Below the pieces are notes generated by a model. That model saw only the letters and a program-made list of their open reading frames with translations, had not been told where the DNA came from and did no database searches. From an uncultured Clostridia bacterium (lineage in GTDB: Bacteria > Bacillota > Clostridia > Oscillospirales > Acutalibacteraceae), in the NCBI GenBank assembly GCA_946499275.1, contig CAMMRL010000013.1, positions 1 to 49,861 on the forward strand: a stretch of 49,861 bases of DNA, in the 5' to 3' direction. Made by a program: the position numbers and the translations under genes. Below, one piece after another: positions 8,514-17,656 of the stretch; within the stretch, counting starts at the first letter, position 1; every line of letters begins with the position of its first letter.

Positions 8514-9533
8514 TTATACGTGGGGCTTCCAGCCGGTTTCCGTTTCGTGCCGGCGGGGCCGCTCCATCAGCCGGGCGATCGCTTCCCTCGGCTCCTGCCC
8601 CCGATAGCAGACGGCGTAGCACTGTTCGGTAATCGGCATCTCCACGCCCATCAACTGCGCCAACTCCCAGCCGGACCGGGCGGCGTGATATCCTTCCACT
8701 GTGCCGACCTGGCGGACCGCTTCCTCCGGTGAGCGCCCCTGCCCAATCAGGATGCCTGCCCGGCGGTTCCGGGAATGGAGGGACCCGCAGGTCACAATCA
8801 GGTCGCCCATGCCAGAAAGGCCGGCAAAGGTATCCGCCCGCGCCCCCATCGCCAGGCCGAGCCGGGCGATTTCCGCTAGCCCGCGGGTCATCAACGCCGC
8901 CTTGGTGTTGTCCCCCACCTCCAGCCCGTCGCAGACGCCGGCCGCCAGGGCGATGACGTTTTTGAGCGCGCCGCCCAATTCCACCCCGGTGGTATCGTCG
9001 CTAGCGTACACCCGAAAACGGGGATTCATCAGCAGTTCCTGCACCTCTTCCGCCGTGTCGATATCCTCCGAAGCGCTGATAACCGAGGTCGGCACACCCC
9101 GCGCCACCTCTTCGGCGTGGGAAGGCCCGGATAGCGCGGCCACCCGCGCCTGGGGCAGCGCTTCGGCAATCACCTGCGTAAAGCGGCGGTGGGTGCCCGT
9201 CTCCAACCCTTTTCCCGCGTTGGCTAACAGCGTCCCCGGCGCCAGCAGGGGCCGCAGCTTCGCCGCCGTATCCGCAATGGCGAAAGACGGCACGGCGAGG
9301 ATGACCAGCTTCGCCCCCTGCACGCAGGACAGGTCGTCGGTCAGCCGGATGGTCGGCGGGACCGGGACCCCGGGCAGAAGCTTCCGATGTTCGTCAAACC
9401 GCCGAATTTCCGCGACCTCTTCCTGAAAAGGGGACCAGAGGGCAACCCGGTGCCCGTACCGGTCCGCCATGATCGCCAGCGCCGTCCCCCAGCCTCCGGC
9501 GCCCAAAACCGCAATGGATGCCTGTTCCGCCAT
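8514..9533 (-). CDS. gpsA: Glycerol-3-phosphate dehydrogenase [NAD(P)+]
   Basis: 339 aa, full length. It reduces dihydroxyacetone phosphate to sn-glycerol-3-phosphate for phospholipid synthesis in the cytosol. The Rossmann motif GAGGWG is at 11-16; LSGPSHAEEVARG, the catalytic-lysine segment GGALKNVIALA and the GMGDLIVTC segment are all present. GGAAAGGGG precedes the ATG. It is the last gene of the run DUF512-der-plsY-gpsA; PlsY uses its product directly. Confidence 0.96.
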   Translation of the reverse strand: MAEQASIAVLGAGGWGTALAIMADRYGHRVALWSPFQEEVAEIRRFDEHRKLLPGVPVPPTIRLTDDLSCVQGAKLVILAVPSFAIADTAAKLRPLLAPGTLLANAGKGLETGTHRRFTQVIAEALPQARVAALSGPSHAEEVARGVPTSVISASEDIDTAEEVQELLMNPRFRVYASDDTTGVELGGALKNVIALAAGVCDGLEVGDNTKAALMTRGLAEIARLGLAMGARADTFAGLSGMGDLIVTCGSLHSRNRRAGILIGQGRSPEEAVRQVGTVEGYHAARSGWELAQLMGVEMPITEQCYAVCYRGQEPREAIARLMERPRRHETETGWKPHV

Positions 9534-9634
9534 AGATATACCCCTTTCCGTAATAGATGCGGGAAAGCGGCGAACAAACGCCGCCGCTTTCCCTCAGAGC
9601 CTTTACCCTTCATCGCTTTTTCGCACACCTTGGA

Positions 9635-10348
9635 TTACTCTTTTTTATCCTTTTTCCCAAACGAAAGCTTGCTTTCCGTCCCCTGGACAATCCGCTTTAT
9701 ATTCGGGATATGCTTGCATACCAGAATCACTGCGATGAACACCGTCATCAAGGTGCAGAACACCGTATCCGACAACCGGTTGTGATCCACCAGCGCGCTG
9801 AACAGGTATGTAAAAAAAGGCAGCGCTACCGCCGCGCAGACGGAACCGAGCGACACCATCCGGAACAGCAAAACCACTATGATAAATATTCCTAGGCATA
9901 CCAGCGCCGCCCTCCAGTCAAGGATCAGCATCATCCCCAGGCTGGTCAGCACCCCTTTTCCCCCGCGGAAGCCGAAATACAGCGGCTTGAGATGCCCGAT
10001 AATACAAAACAGCCCCGCGAGGTACGCGCCGATCAGCGCGATATTCGCCGTACTGTTCGCCGCAAATTCCGCGTTCATCGTCTCCATCAGCCAGCGGCCG
10101 AACAACACCGCCGCAATGCTTTTCAGCAGGGCGCCCGCCGTGGTAAGGATCGCCGGCAACGGCCCTTGGGACCGCAGCACGTTGGTCGCCCCCGCGTTGC
10201 CGCTCCCGCTGTCCCGGATATCCGAATGGGAAAAAATCCGGGTAACGATGATCGCAAAGCTGATACTGCCCAAAAGGTAGGCGCAAAGCGCCGTCAGCAG
10301 CAGCGAAGGCCAGCAGGCTGAAAAAAATTCAATATACTCCGAAAGCAT
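9635..10348 (-). CDS. plsY: Acyl-phosphate:glycerol-3-phosphate acyltransferase PlsY
   Basis: 237-aa polytopic membrane enzyme that transfers an acyl group from acyl-phosphate to position 1 of glycerol-3-phosphate. The family motifs are visible: LLGSISFA, then the SGSGNAGATNVLR segment, and GFRGGKGVLTSLG. Several hydrophobic spans alternate with short loops. It is 101 bp upstream of gpsA, which supplies its substrate, and 129 bp downstream of der. AAAGGG precedes the start. Confidence 0.95.
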   Translation of the reverse strand: MLSEYIEFFSACWPSLLLTALCAYLLGSISFAIIVTRIFSHSDIRDSGSGNAGATNVLRSQGPLPAILTTAGALLKSIAAVLFGRWLMETMNAEFAANSTANIALIGAYLAGLFCIIGHLKPLYFGFRGGKGVLTSLGMMLILDWRAALVCLGIFIIVVLLFRMVSLGSVCAAVALPFFTYLFSALVDHNRLSDTVFCTLMTVFIAVILVCKHIPNIKRIVQGTESKLSFGKKDKKE

Positions 10349-10477
10349 TCCGCAAATCGCCCTTTCTCATGAACGGTATGTGCCGCTGTCCCTTCCGGGC
10401 GCGGCGGAAAAACGCCGGTTCACGCATATGGTATTATACCACAGCCCAGCAGAGAAATCTCCCCGAAATTTCCCGTT

Positions 10478-11809
10478 TTATTTTCCCCCGGTTTCGCCCC
10501 GCTCCCGGATGACGAACCGCACCGGCGTCCCTTCCAGGCCGAACGTTTCCCGAATCTGGTTTTCCAGATACCGCTGGTAGGAAAAATGGAACAGGTCCGC
10601 CCGGTTGACAAAGCAGACGAACGTGGGCGGCTTGATAGACGCCTGGGTCATATAATAAATCCGCAGGCGGCGGCCCTTGTCGGTCGGCGGCTGAACCCGG
10701 GCGGTCGCAGCGGCGAGTACGTCGTTGAGCATGCCGGTCGAAATCCGCATGGCGTTCTGCTGGGATACATACTTGATCAGTTCGAACAGCCGGTCGATCC
10801 GCTGCCCCGTTTTAGCCGAGATAAAGATAAGCGGCGCGTACGACATGAAGGAAAAGTCGTTCATCAGCTTTTTCCGCATGCTGTCCATAGTTTTGCCGTC
10901 TTTGGCCACCGCGTCCCATTTGTTGACAGCGATGATGCAGGCTTTCCCCTGCTCATGCGCGATGCCGGCCACCTTGCTGTCCTGTTCGGTAAAGCCCTCG
11001 GTCGCATCGATCATGATCACGCAGACATCCGCCCGCTCCACCGCCATCTGGGCGCGGAGTACACTGTACTTTTCAATCGCGTCGTCCACCCGGCTGCGGC
11101 GGCGGAGCCCCGCGGTATCGATAAAGATAAAGTCGCCGTGCTGGTTATGCACCGGGGTGTCGATCGCGTCGCGGGTGGTGCCGGCGATATCCGATACGAT
11201 CGCCCGCTCCTCCCCCGCAATCCGGTTGACCAGGGAGGATTTGCCCGCGTTCGGCTTGCCGATTACCGCGACCTTAATGACCTCGGTTTCCTCATCCTCT
11301 TCCTCGTCGGGGGGGAGGTGGGCACACACCGCGTCCAGCAGGTCGCCGGTCCCATGGCCGTGCACCGAAGACACCGGGATGGGATCGCCCAGCCCGAGGT
11401 TGTAAAATTCATAAAACTCGGGAGACGGGTTGCCCACGGCGTCGCATTTGTTGACGCAGAGCACCACCGGCTTCCCGCTTTTCTGCAGCATCACGGCCAC
11501 ATCCGCGTCGTTAGCGGTCACGCCGGCACGCAGGTCGGTCACCAGCACGATCACGTCCGCCTGCTCGATCGCGAGCTGGGCCTGCCGCCGCATCTGGGAC
11601 AGGATTACATCGTCCGAATGCGGCTCGATCCCGCCGGTGTCCGCTAGCATAAAGCGGCGGCCGCACCATTCGCACTCGGCAAAAATGCGGTCCCTCGTCA
11701 CCCCCGGCGTATCCTTGACAATGGACAGCCGTTGACCGATTAATTTGTTAAAAAGCGTCGATTTCCCCACGTTGGGGCGTCCCACAACCGCTACGACCGG
11801 CCGCGCCAT
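10478..11809 (-). CDS. der: Ribosome assembly GTPase Der (EngA)
   Basis: 443-aa double-Era GTPase needed for 50S subunit maturation. The first G domain has GRPNVGKS (10-17), DTGG and NKCD (120-123); the second has GKPNAGKS (184-191), DTAG and NKWD; a KH-like C-terminal domain follows. A shared frame allows a start at 11821, but MARPVVAVVG at 11809 matches the family's N terminus. It lies 73 bp downstream of the DUF512 radical-SAM gene, a conserved Clostridia neighbour. Confidence 0.96.
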   Translation of the reverse strand: MARPVVAVVGRPNVGKSTLFNKLIGQRLSIVKDTPGVTRDRIFAECEWCGRRFMLADTGGIEPHSDDVILSQMRRQAQLAIEQADVIVLVTDLRAGVTANDADVAVMLQKSGKPVVLCVNKCDAVGNPSPEFYEFYNLGLGDPIPVSSVHGHGTGDLLDAVCAHLPPDEEEDEETEVIKVAVIGKPNAGKSSLVNRIAGEERAIVSDIAGTTRDAIDTPVHNQHGDFIFIDTAGLRRRSRVDDAIEKYSVLRAQMAVERADVCVIMIDATEGFTEQDSKVAGIAHEQGKACIIAVNKWDAVAKDGKTMDSMRKKLMNDFSFMSYAPLIFISAKTGQRIDRLFELIKYVSQQNAMRISTGMLNDVLAAATARVQPPTDKGRRLRIYYMTQASIKPPTFVCFVNRADLFHFSYQRYLENQIRETFGLEGTPVRFVIRERGETGGK

Positions 11810-11882
11810 ACGTCTCACCATCCTATTCTATTTCCTCACGGCGACCGGCATGCCGGTACACACGGGTTTCCTACCAATCATT

Positions 11883-13181
11883 TTACAAAAGGAGTGCGTC
11901 CAGCAGCGCGTCCCCGTCTACAGGGGAAACTATCAGTTTCACTCCCAGTTCCCTTTCCACATCTTCGCGGGATACATCGTCCAGGAAAACGTCCCCTTCG
12001 TGCCGCAGCATCACTTCCGGGATGACCAGGTACTCCCCGGTTTTCCCCCGAAGCTGCCGGATCAGGTCGCCCCCAGTCACCAACCCTGCCACGGTAATGG
12101 TCTCTCCGAAAAATTCGTTGCGTACCGCCTGCACGTCCGCCCGGATTTCCGGCCAGCGTGCTTTCGCCTGCCCGATCAATTCCGTCATCAGCGGGAAGGC
12201 GGCTACGCCGGTGGCAAAGGTGAGCTGGCTGCCCTTAGGGATGTCCCGGCATTCCTCCATTGCTTCCTGGAACTGGGACTTGAGCAGCGCAGTCATCCCC
12301 ACCCCGTTTTCAAGCTGGGAAAACTCGCCGTAATACGTCTCATCCTCCGGAACCGGCAGTCCGGCCTGGAGATAAAATTCATCCGCCGGGTAAAACACCC
12401 GGTTCCCGTGCGCGGCGAGCATCCGGTCCCCGAACGCTTCCATCTGCCGGACCACGGCGGCGGCTTCCTCTTTGGTATACATCCGCAGGGCGGGCAACCC
12501 CTCGCGGTGTCTGGTCAGACCCACCGGCACCGCCGCGACGCTTTCCACCGCCGGGATCAGCGCGGCGAGATCTTCCATCGTCCGGGCCAATTCCTCCCCG
12601 TCGTTGATCCCGGGGCAGAGCACGAGCTGGCATTCCATTTTGATCCCCGCCGCCGCGAACCGCCGCAGGATATCCAGGCAGTCCCCGGCGAAACGGTTGT
12701 GCATCATCCGACAGCGGAGGTCGGGGTTGGTGGTATGCACCGATACGTTGATCGGGCTGATATGCATGGCGATAATCCGTTCGATTTCGTGCTCGCTCAG
12801 ATTGGTCAGCGTAATGTAGTTGCCGAACAGGAAAGAAAGACGGGAGTCGTCGTCCTTAAAATACAGGGATTTCCGCATCCCAGGCGGCAGCTGGTCGATA
12901 AAGCAGAAGATGCAGTTGTTGCGGCAGGCGTGCTGGGAATCCATCAGATAGGTGGCGAATTCCAGCCCCGGTTCCTCCTCGGCCCGCTTGTGCAGGCGGA
13001 GGATTCGCTTTTTCCCATCCCGCGAAAGGGTGAGCGTCAGCGCCGCTTCGTTCATATAGAAGCGATAGTCCAATACATCTTCAATTTCGTGCCCGTTCAT
13101 CCGCAGCAGTTCGTCCCCCGCCCGGATGCCGCGCCGTGCCGCCGGGCTTCCCGCGGTCACGCCAGTGATGAGTACGCCCAT
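11883..13181 (-). CDS. DUF512-family radical-SAM/PDZ protein
   Basis: 432 aa. An N-terminal PDZ-like unit (about 1-65, with GSPAARRGIRAGDELL) is followed by a radical-SAM-type CX3CX2C cluster (C86, C90, C93), a barrel with NVSVHTTNPDLR, and a C-terminal DUF512 part ending in GDALLDALL. The reaction is not known for the family. It begins the same-strand run leading to der, plsY and gpsA, an order seen in many Clostridia, which hints at a role near ribosome assembly or membrane growth. GGGAAAGGA precedes the ATG. Confidence 0.9.
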   Translation of the reverse strand: MGVLITGVTAGSPAARRGIRAGDELLRMNGHEIEDVLDYRFYMNEAALTLTLSRDGKKRILRLHKRAEEEPGLEFATYLMDSQHACRNNCIFCFIDQLPPGMRKSLYFKDDDSRLSFLFGNYITLTNLSEHEIERIIAMHISPINVSVHTTNPDLRCRMMHNRFAGDCLDILRRFAAAGIKMECQLVLCPGINDGEELARTMEDLAALIPAVESVAAVPVGLTRHREGLPALRMYTKEEAAAVVRQMEAFGDRMLAAHGNRVFYPADEFYLQAGLPVPEDETYYGEFSQLENGVGMTALLKSQFQEAMEECRDIPKGSQLTFATGVAAFPLMTELIGQAKARWPEIRADVQAVRNEFFGETITVAGLVTGGDLIRQLRGKTGEYLVIPEVMLRHEGDVFLDDVSREDVERELGVKLIVSPVDGDALLDALLL

Positions 13182-13421
13182 CCCGATTCCTTTCCCGGCG
13201 CTTCCGCCGTTTTTTGATAGATCCGCCGTTTTGGCCGTATCCTGCCGCCGAGACTTATAAAAGGCCGTCTCACGGCGGGAACCGCCGGACGATTTTGCAC
13301 ACGCCCTTTTATGGTCGGCATTTTCCGCCGGATTATACCGCTGGAGAGCCGTGAAACATCGGCGGGCAAAGCAGGCCGGGCCTTACCGCCTGTTCCGTCC
13401 GCCGGCAAAACCGCCGCATAC

Positions 13422-13450
13422 AAAAATAGAGAAGGATCGCTCCCTCTCTA
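13422..13450 (-). terminator. Terminator after rpmF
   Basis: Minus strand stem AGAGAGGGA/TCCTTCTCT with one mismatch, followed by ATTTTTG. Between it and the DUF512 gene (13182-13421) I see only a perfect TATAAT (minus strand, 13332-13337) without a good -35 box, as a possible weak start for the DUF512-der operon. Confidence 0.75.
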
Positions 13451-13493
13451 CTTTCCGTTTGCCGCATGCCGTAAGGTTGGAAAAACCGGGCTC

Positions 13494-13676
13494 TTACGCA
13501 TCCTTCTTAACAATCTGCCGGCCGTTGTAATAGCCGCAATTGCCGCAGAGACGGTGCGGGCGCTTATACTCGCCGCACTGCGGGCACTTCATGAGCGCCG
13601 GAGCCTCCAGCTTCCAAACATTGGAACGCCGCTTGTCGCGTCGGGCCTTGGATGTTTTTCTCTTGGGTACCGCCAT
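13494..13676 (-). CDS. rpmF: 50S ribosomal protein L32
   Basis: 60 aa, begins MAVPKRKTSKARRDKRR, as expected for L32. Two CxxC pairs (CPQCG and CGNCG) make it the zinc-binding form. AAGGAGG sits just before the ATG at 13676. It follows the YceD-family gene by 97 bp and shares its promoter, a widely conserved pairing. Confidence 0.97.
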   Translation of the reverse strand: MAVPKRKTSKARRDKRRSNVWKLEAPALMKCPQCGEYKRPHRLCGNCGYYNGRQIVKKDA

Positions 13677-13773
13677 CGTCAGCACCTCCTTAGCACTGGT
13701 GATCGGAGAGGGTTTACCCGAAATAAACGCCTCGTCCTAGACTAGAGGTTGAGGGTGGATGTTCCACCCCCGC

Positions 13774-14268
13774 TCAGTTCATAAGCTGTCTCAAAACCTC
13801 AAGACGGGGGTCGATTGTGTCACTACGGCAACCGCACAGCCCCTCATTGAGATTTTTGCCGCATTTTGGGCACAGCCCGCGGCAGTCTTTCCGGCAGAGG
13901 TTTTTCGACGGCAGGTTGAGGATCAACTCCTCTTCCACCAGTTCATCCAGCGGAAGCTGATAATCGTTCAGCAGCAGATACTCGTCGTTTTCCTCGTTGT
14001 TCAGCGACGCGACCAGGACGCGTTCCACCGGCACCTCCATCGAATGAACGAAGGCGGTCAGGCAGCGGTCGCAGTTCCCGTGGATCTGTGTGGAAATCGT
14101 CATGCGGAGCGTAACGATATCCGCCGACACGGTTACTTCCCCTTTCACCCTCACTGGGCTTTGAAAGGGGTGCGCGTTCTGGTATTCCAGCCCGGAAAAG
14201 TCCATCTCACAATCTATGGGCAAAGAATCCCTTTCACCCATAAACAGCGGTTTTAACTGGTAAAGCAT
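13774..14268 (-). CDS. YceD/DUF177-family protein
   Basis: 164 aa. DUF177 proteins accompany L32 and are linked to 23S rRNA accumulation; the biochemical role is uncertain. Cys pairs GNCDRC and, near the C terminus, CRKDCRGLCPKCG with LCGC suggest metal binding. The start at 14268 follows GAGGTGG; the in-frame TTG at 14280 is less likely. It is the first gene of the yceD-rpmF operon, behind a consensus promoter. Confidence 0.92.
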   Translation of the reverse strand: MLYQLKPLFMGERDSLPIDCEMDFSGLEYQNAHPFQSPVRVKGEVTVSADIVTLRMTISTQIHGNCDRCLTAFVHSMEVPVERVLVASLNNEENDEYLLLNDYQLPLDELVEEELILNLPSKNLCRKDCRGLCPKCGKNLNEGLCGCRSDTIDPRLEVLRQLMN

Positions 14269-14294
14269 ACTCCACCTCAAGTGTCACGCCAAAT

Positions 14295-14323
14295 ATTATA
14301 CCGAGTCGCACCGGGGTTGTCAA
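14295..14323 (-). promoter_or_regulatory. Consensus sigma-A promoter for yceD-rpmF
   Basis: Minus strand TTGACA (14318-14323), exactly 17 bp, TATAAT (14295-14300): a perfect match to the consensus, 27 bp upstream of the start codon. Confidence 0.92.
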
Positions 14324-14450
14324 GAATATTCTTGGCAAGAAACCGTTCTGTTTCCTTTATTTTCGCATTTTCCCCCGTTTTCGCCCCGGTTTTCCGGGTT
14401 TTTCCTCGTTTTGTATAAAAACGGAACCGTGAAAAACGGCTTTTCTGCGG

Positions 14451-15263
14451 TCAATGGTTCCCGGGAGGCCCGTCGATGGCTTCCACCGGCACATAGGGCT
14501 GCGCCGGCGCATCCCCGATATCCCGGCTGATAACCATCGGCGTCAGCTCGTCATCCTGCCCGGCGGGATTGTCGCGGATCAGTTCCGCCACAAATTCGGC
14601 GGGCTTGTCCATCAGCGAAGGGGCGCGCCCGAGCACCTCCACGTTGATGTCATTGGCGTCCACCACCGCGCAGGCGACCCCAAGCGCCGCTTCGATGTCG
14701 GCGCACACCTTGTCCGGTTCCTTCGGGTTGAGCACGGCGAGGGTATGGTAGGTTTCGAACGCCGAATGGCTGTAAAACCCGTCGATCCCCGACACGTCCT
14801 GCCCCACGATGGTGTAAAACACGCCCCGCTTGCCGAACAGGCGGCAGACCGCGCCGCAAAAACTGGCCCAAAGGATCAGCGGCAGCCCCTTCATATTGAT
14901 GGCGAGCTGGAGCTTGTACGGCTCGTCCATCCCAATGCCGTTGACGTTGTGGGTGGCGAATTTGGAGAGGAATTTAGCCCAGAAGCCCACCTTGACGTCC
15001 TTCATCTCCACGGTGTTGTTCTGGCACATCGAAACCACCTTTTCGCTGATGGTCACGATATCGCCCGGTTTATATAAGGGGGCCACATACCGGCGGACAA
15101 CCTCCACATAATCTTCGCCACGTTCGATAAAATGGGTTTGCACGGCATATCGCTCATACCGCGCGCCCTCCACCTCCCGTACGCCGCGGATAAAGTAGGT
15201 GACGCCGTTTTCCTCCCGCTTATTTTCCGACCGGTTGAGATTGCCTTCATACCAAATAGCCAT
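14451..15263 (-). CDS. CofE-like (F420-0:glutamate ligase family) protein
   Basis: 270 aa. The central part resembles the CofE/FbiB ligase fold: YKPGDIVTISEKVVS, then LQLAINMKGLPLILWAS, YTIVGQDVSGIDGFY and ACAVVDANDINVEVLG. CofE adds glutamate to coenzyme F420, but this organism shows no other F420 gene here, and Firmicute members of this family have no proven substrate. AGGAGGG precedes the ATG at 15263; the same frame stays open to 15797 but that extension is a shadow of the P-loop gene upstream. It is the last gene of pgi - P-loop protein - CofE-like. Confidence 0.8.
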   Translation of the reverse strand: MAIWYEGNLNRSENKREENGVTYFIRGVREVEGARYERYAVQTHFIERGEDYVEVVRRYVAPLYKPGDIVTISEKVVSMCQNNTVEMKDVKVGFWAKFLSKFATHNVNGIGMDEPYKLQLAINMKGLPLILWASFCGAVCRLFGKRGVFYTIVGQDVSGIDGFYSHSAFETYHTLAVLNPKEPDKVCADIEAALGVACAVVDANDINVEVLGRAPSLMDKPAEFVAELIRDNPAGQDDELTPMVISRDIGDAPAQPYVPVEAIDGPPGNH

Positions 15264-15349
15264 GTGCCGCCCTCCTGCGTGCGAAACGGCGGCGGGAGCC
15301 TTGGCCCCCGCCGCGTCCAAACCTATACAAAGCCGTAGTTGCGCGCCGC

Positions 15350-15763
15350 TTATTCCTGCGCAAAGGCCGCGATCCGTTCCGGGATCTCGCTCTTGTCGGC
15401 GGAGACCGACAGGACCATGCGGGTTTCGGTTTTCGTGGAAAGCGCGCCCAGCTTCTCCACGAAATCCGCGAGTTTCTCCAGGTCGCTGCCGCCGATCTTC
15501 CGGGTGGAATCCACGAAAACGTCGGTGATGTCGTAATTGCCCGCGCACATGCCGGAAATGAAACCGTACAATGCCTCGAACCCTTTGACTCCATACTCGT
15601 CCGCCACAACCAGGCGCGCCTTGGAATTGACGTCGTAAATCAGGATGCCGTCCTTTTCCACGAACACTACGTTGCCCTTCGATTCCGCCGTGGCGGCGTT
15701 GCACATGTCGATCAGGCGTTTGGTTTTGCCGGAACCCTTTTTCCCGAGGATTAAAGTAACCAT
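15350..15763 (-). CDS. Small P-loop ATP-binding protein
   Basis: 137 aa. Walker A GKKGSGKT lies at about 7-14, and VFVDSTRKIGG may be the Walker B region. Similar short Clostridia proteins are often labelled PilT-like, but nothing here indicates pili or a hexameric motor. I infer a nucleotide-binding protein of unknown role. AGGAGG is 8 nt before the ATG at 15763, which is why I prefer it to the ATG at 15769. It lies between pgi and the CofE-like gene. Confidence 0.8.
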   Translation of the reverse strand: MVTLILGKKGSGKTKRLIDMCNAATAESKGNVVFVEKDGILIYDVNSKARLVVADEYGVKGFEALYGFISGMCAGNYDITDVFVDSTRKIGGSDLEKLADFVEKLGALSTKTETRMVLSVSADKSEIPERIAAFAQE

Positions 15764-15858
15764 TTTCATTTCCTCCTAATAGATAGTATATCCGCAAAGG
15801 CGGGTTTTACCCACAAACGCGATATTTCCGCTCTCCGGGCGAAGGCGCAGGGCCGGAT

Positions 15859-17199
15859 TTACCGGCCGAGCCGCTGCTCCAGCGCCGCTTTTTCGTCCTC
15901 GTAGCCGGGCTTGCCCAGCAGCGCGAACATGTTCTTTTTATAGCTTTCCACTCCCGGCTGGTCAAACGGGTTGACACCCAGCAGATAGCCGGAAATCGCG
16001 CAGGCCTTTTCAAAGAAATAGATCAGGTAGCCGAGCGCCGTCTCCGACACGTCGGGGACGTGGATGACCAGGCTGGGGGTGCCGCCGTCGCTGTGGGCGA
16101 GGACGGTGCCTTCAAACGCCTTTTTGTTCACGTAATCCATCGTCTTGCCGGTCAGGAAGTTCAGGCCGTCCACATTTTCCGGGTCTTCCTTAATCGTCAG
16201 TTCCTTGCGGGCTTTGTCAATCAGCACCACGGTTTCGAACAGGACGTTCGACCCGTCCTGGATAAACTGGCCGAGGGAATGCAGGTCGGTCGAGAAGATG
16301 GCGGACGCCGGGAACAGGCCCTTGCCGTCCTTGCCTTCGCTTTCGCCGTAAAGCTGCTTCCACCATTCCGCCATCATCTGATAGCACGGTTCGTAGCTCA
16401 CCATCATCTCCACCGCGCGTCCCTTGCGGTGCAGGATATTGCGGGCGGCGGCGTAACGGTAGCAGTCGTTTTTCTCCACATCCGGGTCGCACAGCGCCTT
16501 CTGCGCTTCGGCGGCGCCGGCCATCAGCGCTTCGATATCGCAGCCCGCCACCGCGATGGGGAGCAGTCCCACCGCCGTGAGCACCGAGAAGCGGCCGCCC
16601 ACGTCGTCCGGGACGACAAAGGTTTCATACCCTTCCCGGTCGGCAAGCCCCTTCAGGGTACCGCGCGCCTTGTCGGTGGTTACATAAATCCGCTTTTTCG
16701 CGGCTTCCGCGCCGATGGTGCGCTCCAGGTAATCGCGGAATACGCGGAACGCGATCGCCGGTTCGGTCGTGGTGCCGGATTTGGAGATCACATTGACCGA
16801 CACCCGGCGGCCTTCGCAGATTTCGAGCAGTTCGCTGAGCGCGGTGGAACTGATGTTGTTGCCGGTGAAATATACGTCGGGGGTATTCTTGCGCTTGGCG
16901 TTGTACCGCTCTGACTTCAAAAACTCAATCGCCGCGCGGGCGCCGAGATAGGAACCGCCGATCCCGATCACGATAAATACGTCCGTGTCCTTGCGGATCC
17001 GGGCAGCGGCGGCCTGGATGCGGGCGAATTCTTCTTTATCATAGTCGGTGGGCAGATTCAGCCAGCCCAGAAAGTCGTTTCCAAGCCCCGTGCCGTCGTG
17101 CAGCATTTCATGTACGGCGGTAATCTGCGGCTGCAGAGCGCCCAATTCATGCGGGCGGACAAAGCCGTCCAGATAACGGGTATCCAAAGTAACAGACAT
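15859..17199 (-). CDS. pgi: Glucose-6-phosphate isomerase
   Basis: 446 aa, the usual length of the Firmicute type. It interconverts glucose-6-phosphate and fructose-6-phosphate in glycolysis. Signatures: [41 protein letters not shown] and the C-terminal [14 protein letters not shown] containing the catalytic-lysine region. AAGGAAAGG precedes the ATG. A promoter at 17273-17301 and a palindrome directly upstream suggest its own regulation. Confidence 0.97.
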   Translation of the reverse strand: MSVTLDTRYLDGFVRPHELGALQPQITAVHEMLHDGTGLGNDFLGWLNLPTDYDKEEFARIQAAAARIRKDTDVFIVIGIGGSYLGARAAIEFLKSERYNAKRKNTPDVYFTGNNISSTALSELLEICEGRRVSVNVISKSGTTTEPAIAFRVFRDYLERTIGAEAAKKRIYVTTDKARGTLKGLADREGYETFVVPDDVGGRFSVLTAVGLLPIAVAGCDIEALMAGAAEAQKALCDPDVEKNDCYRYAAARNILHRKGRAVEMMVSYEPCYQMMAEWWKQLYGESEGKDGKGLFPASAIFSTDLHSLGQFIQDGSNVLFETVVLIDKARKELTIKEDPENVDGLNFLTGKTMDYVNKKAFEGTVLAHSDGGTPSLVIHVPDVSETALGYLIYFFEKACAISGYLLGVNPFDQPGVESYKKNMFALLGKPGYEDEKAALEQRLGR

Positions 17200-17272
17200 G
17201 TTCCATCATCCTTTCCTTATCGGGGGTCAACCATAAGCGCCGGCTGTGAGCGGCGGCGGCTTATCTGCTTAC

Positions 17273-17301
17273 ATTTTACAATACTTGGCTCTGATTTGCA
17301 A
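17273..17301 (-). promoter_or_regulatory. Promoter for pgi
   Basis: Minus strand TTGCAA (17296-17301), 17 bp spacer, TAAAAT (17273-17278), about 74 bp upstream of the start codon. Confidence 0.75.
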
Positions 17302-17307
17302 CCTTAA

Positions 17308-17324
17308 TCGTGAACCATTCACGA
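17308..17324. promoter_or_regulatory. 17-bp palindrome next to the pgi -35 box
   Basis: TCGTGAA-CCA-TTCACGA, perfect 7-bp arms, 6 bp upstream of the -35 box of pgi. A dimeric regulator bound here would contact RNA polymerase from the activator position. In the rest of 17200-17656 I see only this site, the pgi promoter and the hairpin at 17551-17604. Confidence 0.55.
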
Positions 17325-17550
17325 AATATTTACCGTTTTCTCCCGGCAATACACCGGGAAAGGCGGCGGCGTGTTGATCACTGCGGAAAAGCCGCCCAGG
17401 TTCGGGGAAAACCGTCCCGTTTTAATACCGTTTTCCGGGTTTACAGCGCCGTTTCGACACCGTACACCGCAAGAGACCCCACGCCGTCTGCCCGGGCGGT
17501 TCCCGTCCAAGCAGAGACGAGCCACGGTTCCTTCCTCCCTCTGGGGCGGA

Positions 17551-17604
17551 AAAACAGGCCGCGCGGGTCCGCCCGCTGAACCTTCAGCAGGGACAGACCC
17601 GCGC
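17551..17604 (-). terminator. Terminator after the D,D-carboxypeptidase gene
   Basis: Perfect 9-bp arms GCGCGGGTC/GACCCGCGC (17561-17569, 17596-17604) with an inner CTGAA/TTCAG stem, then on the minus strand GGCCTGTTTTT. Confidence 0.7.
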
Positions 17605-17656
17605 ATAATGCTCTTTTTAAGGCGACGGTATCGGATCTTTGTCGACCCGATTCCGC

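Noticed and set aside
10586-11647. 353-aa open frame on the plus strand
   Set aside because: Lies fully antisense to der, which is unmistakable.
11745-13217. 490-aa open frame on the plus strand
   Set aside because: Antisense to the DUF512 gene; no start signal and no family-like motifs.
15264-15797. N-terminal extension of the CofE-like frame
   Set aside because: It is an out-of-frame reading of the P-loop gene; a good ribosome binding site and Met mark 15263.
17319-17606. 95-aa open frame in the pgi upstream gap
   Set aside because: Covers a terminator hairpin and lacks a start signal.
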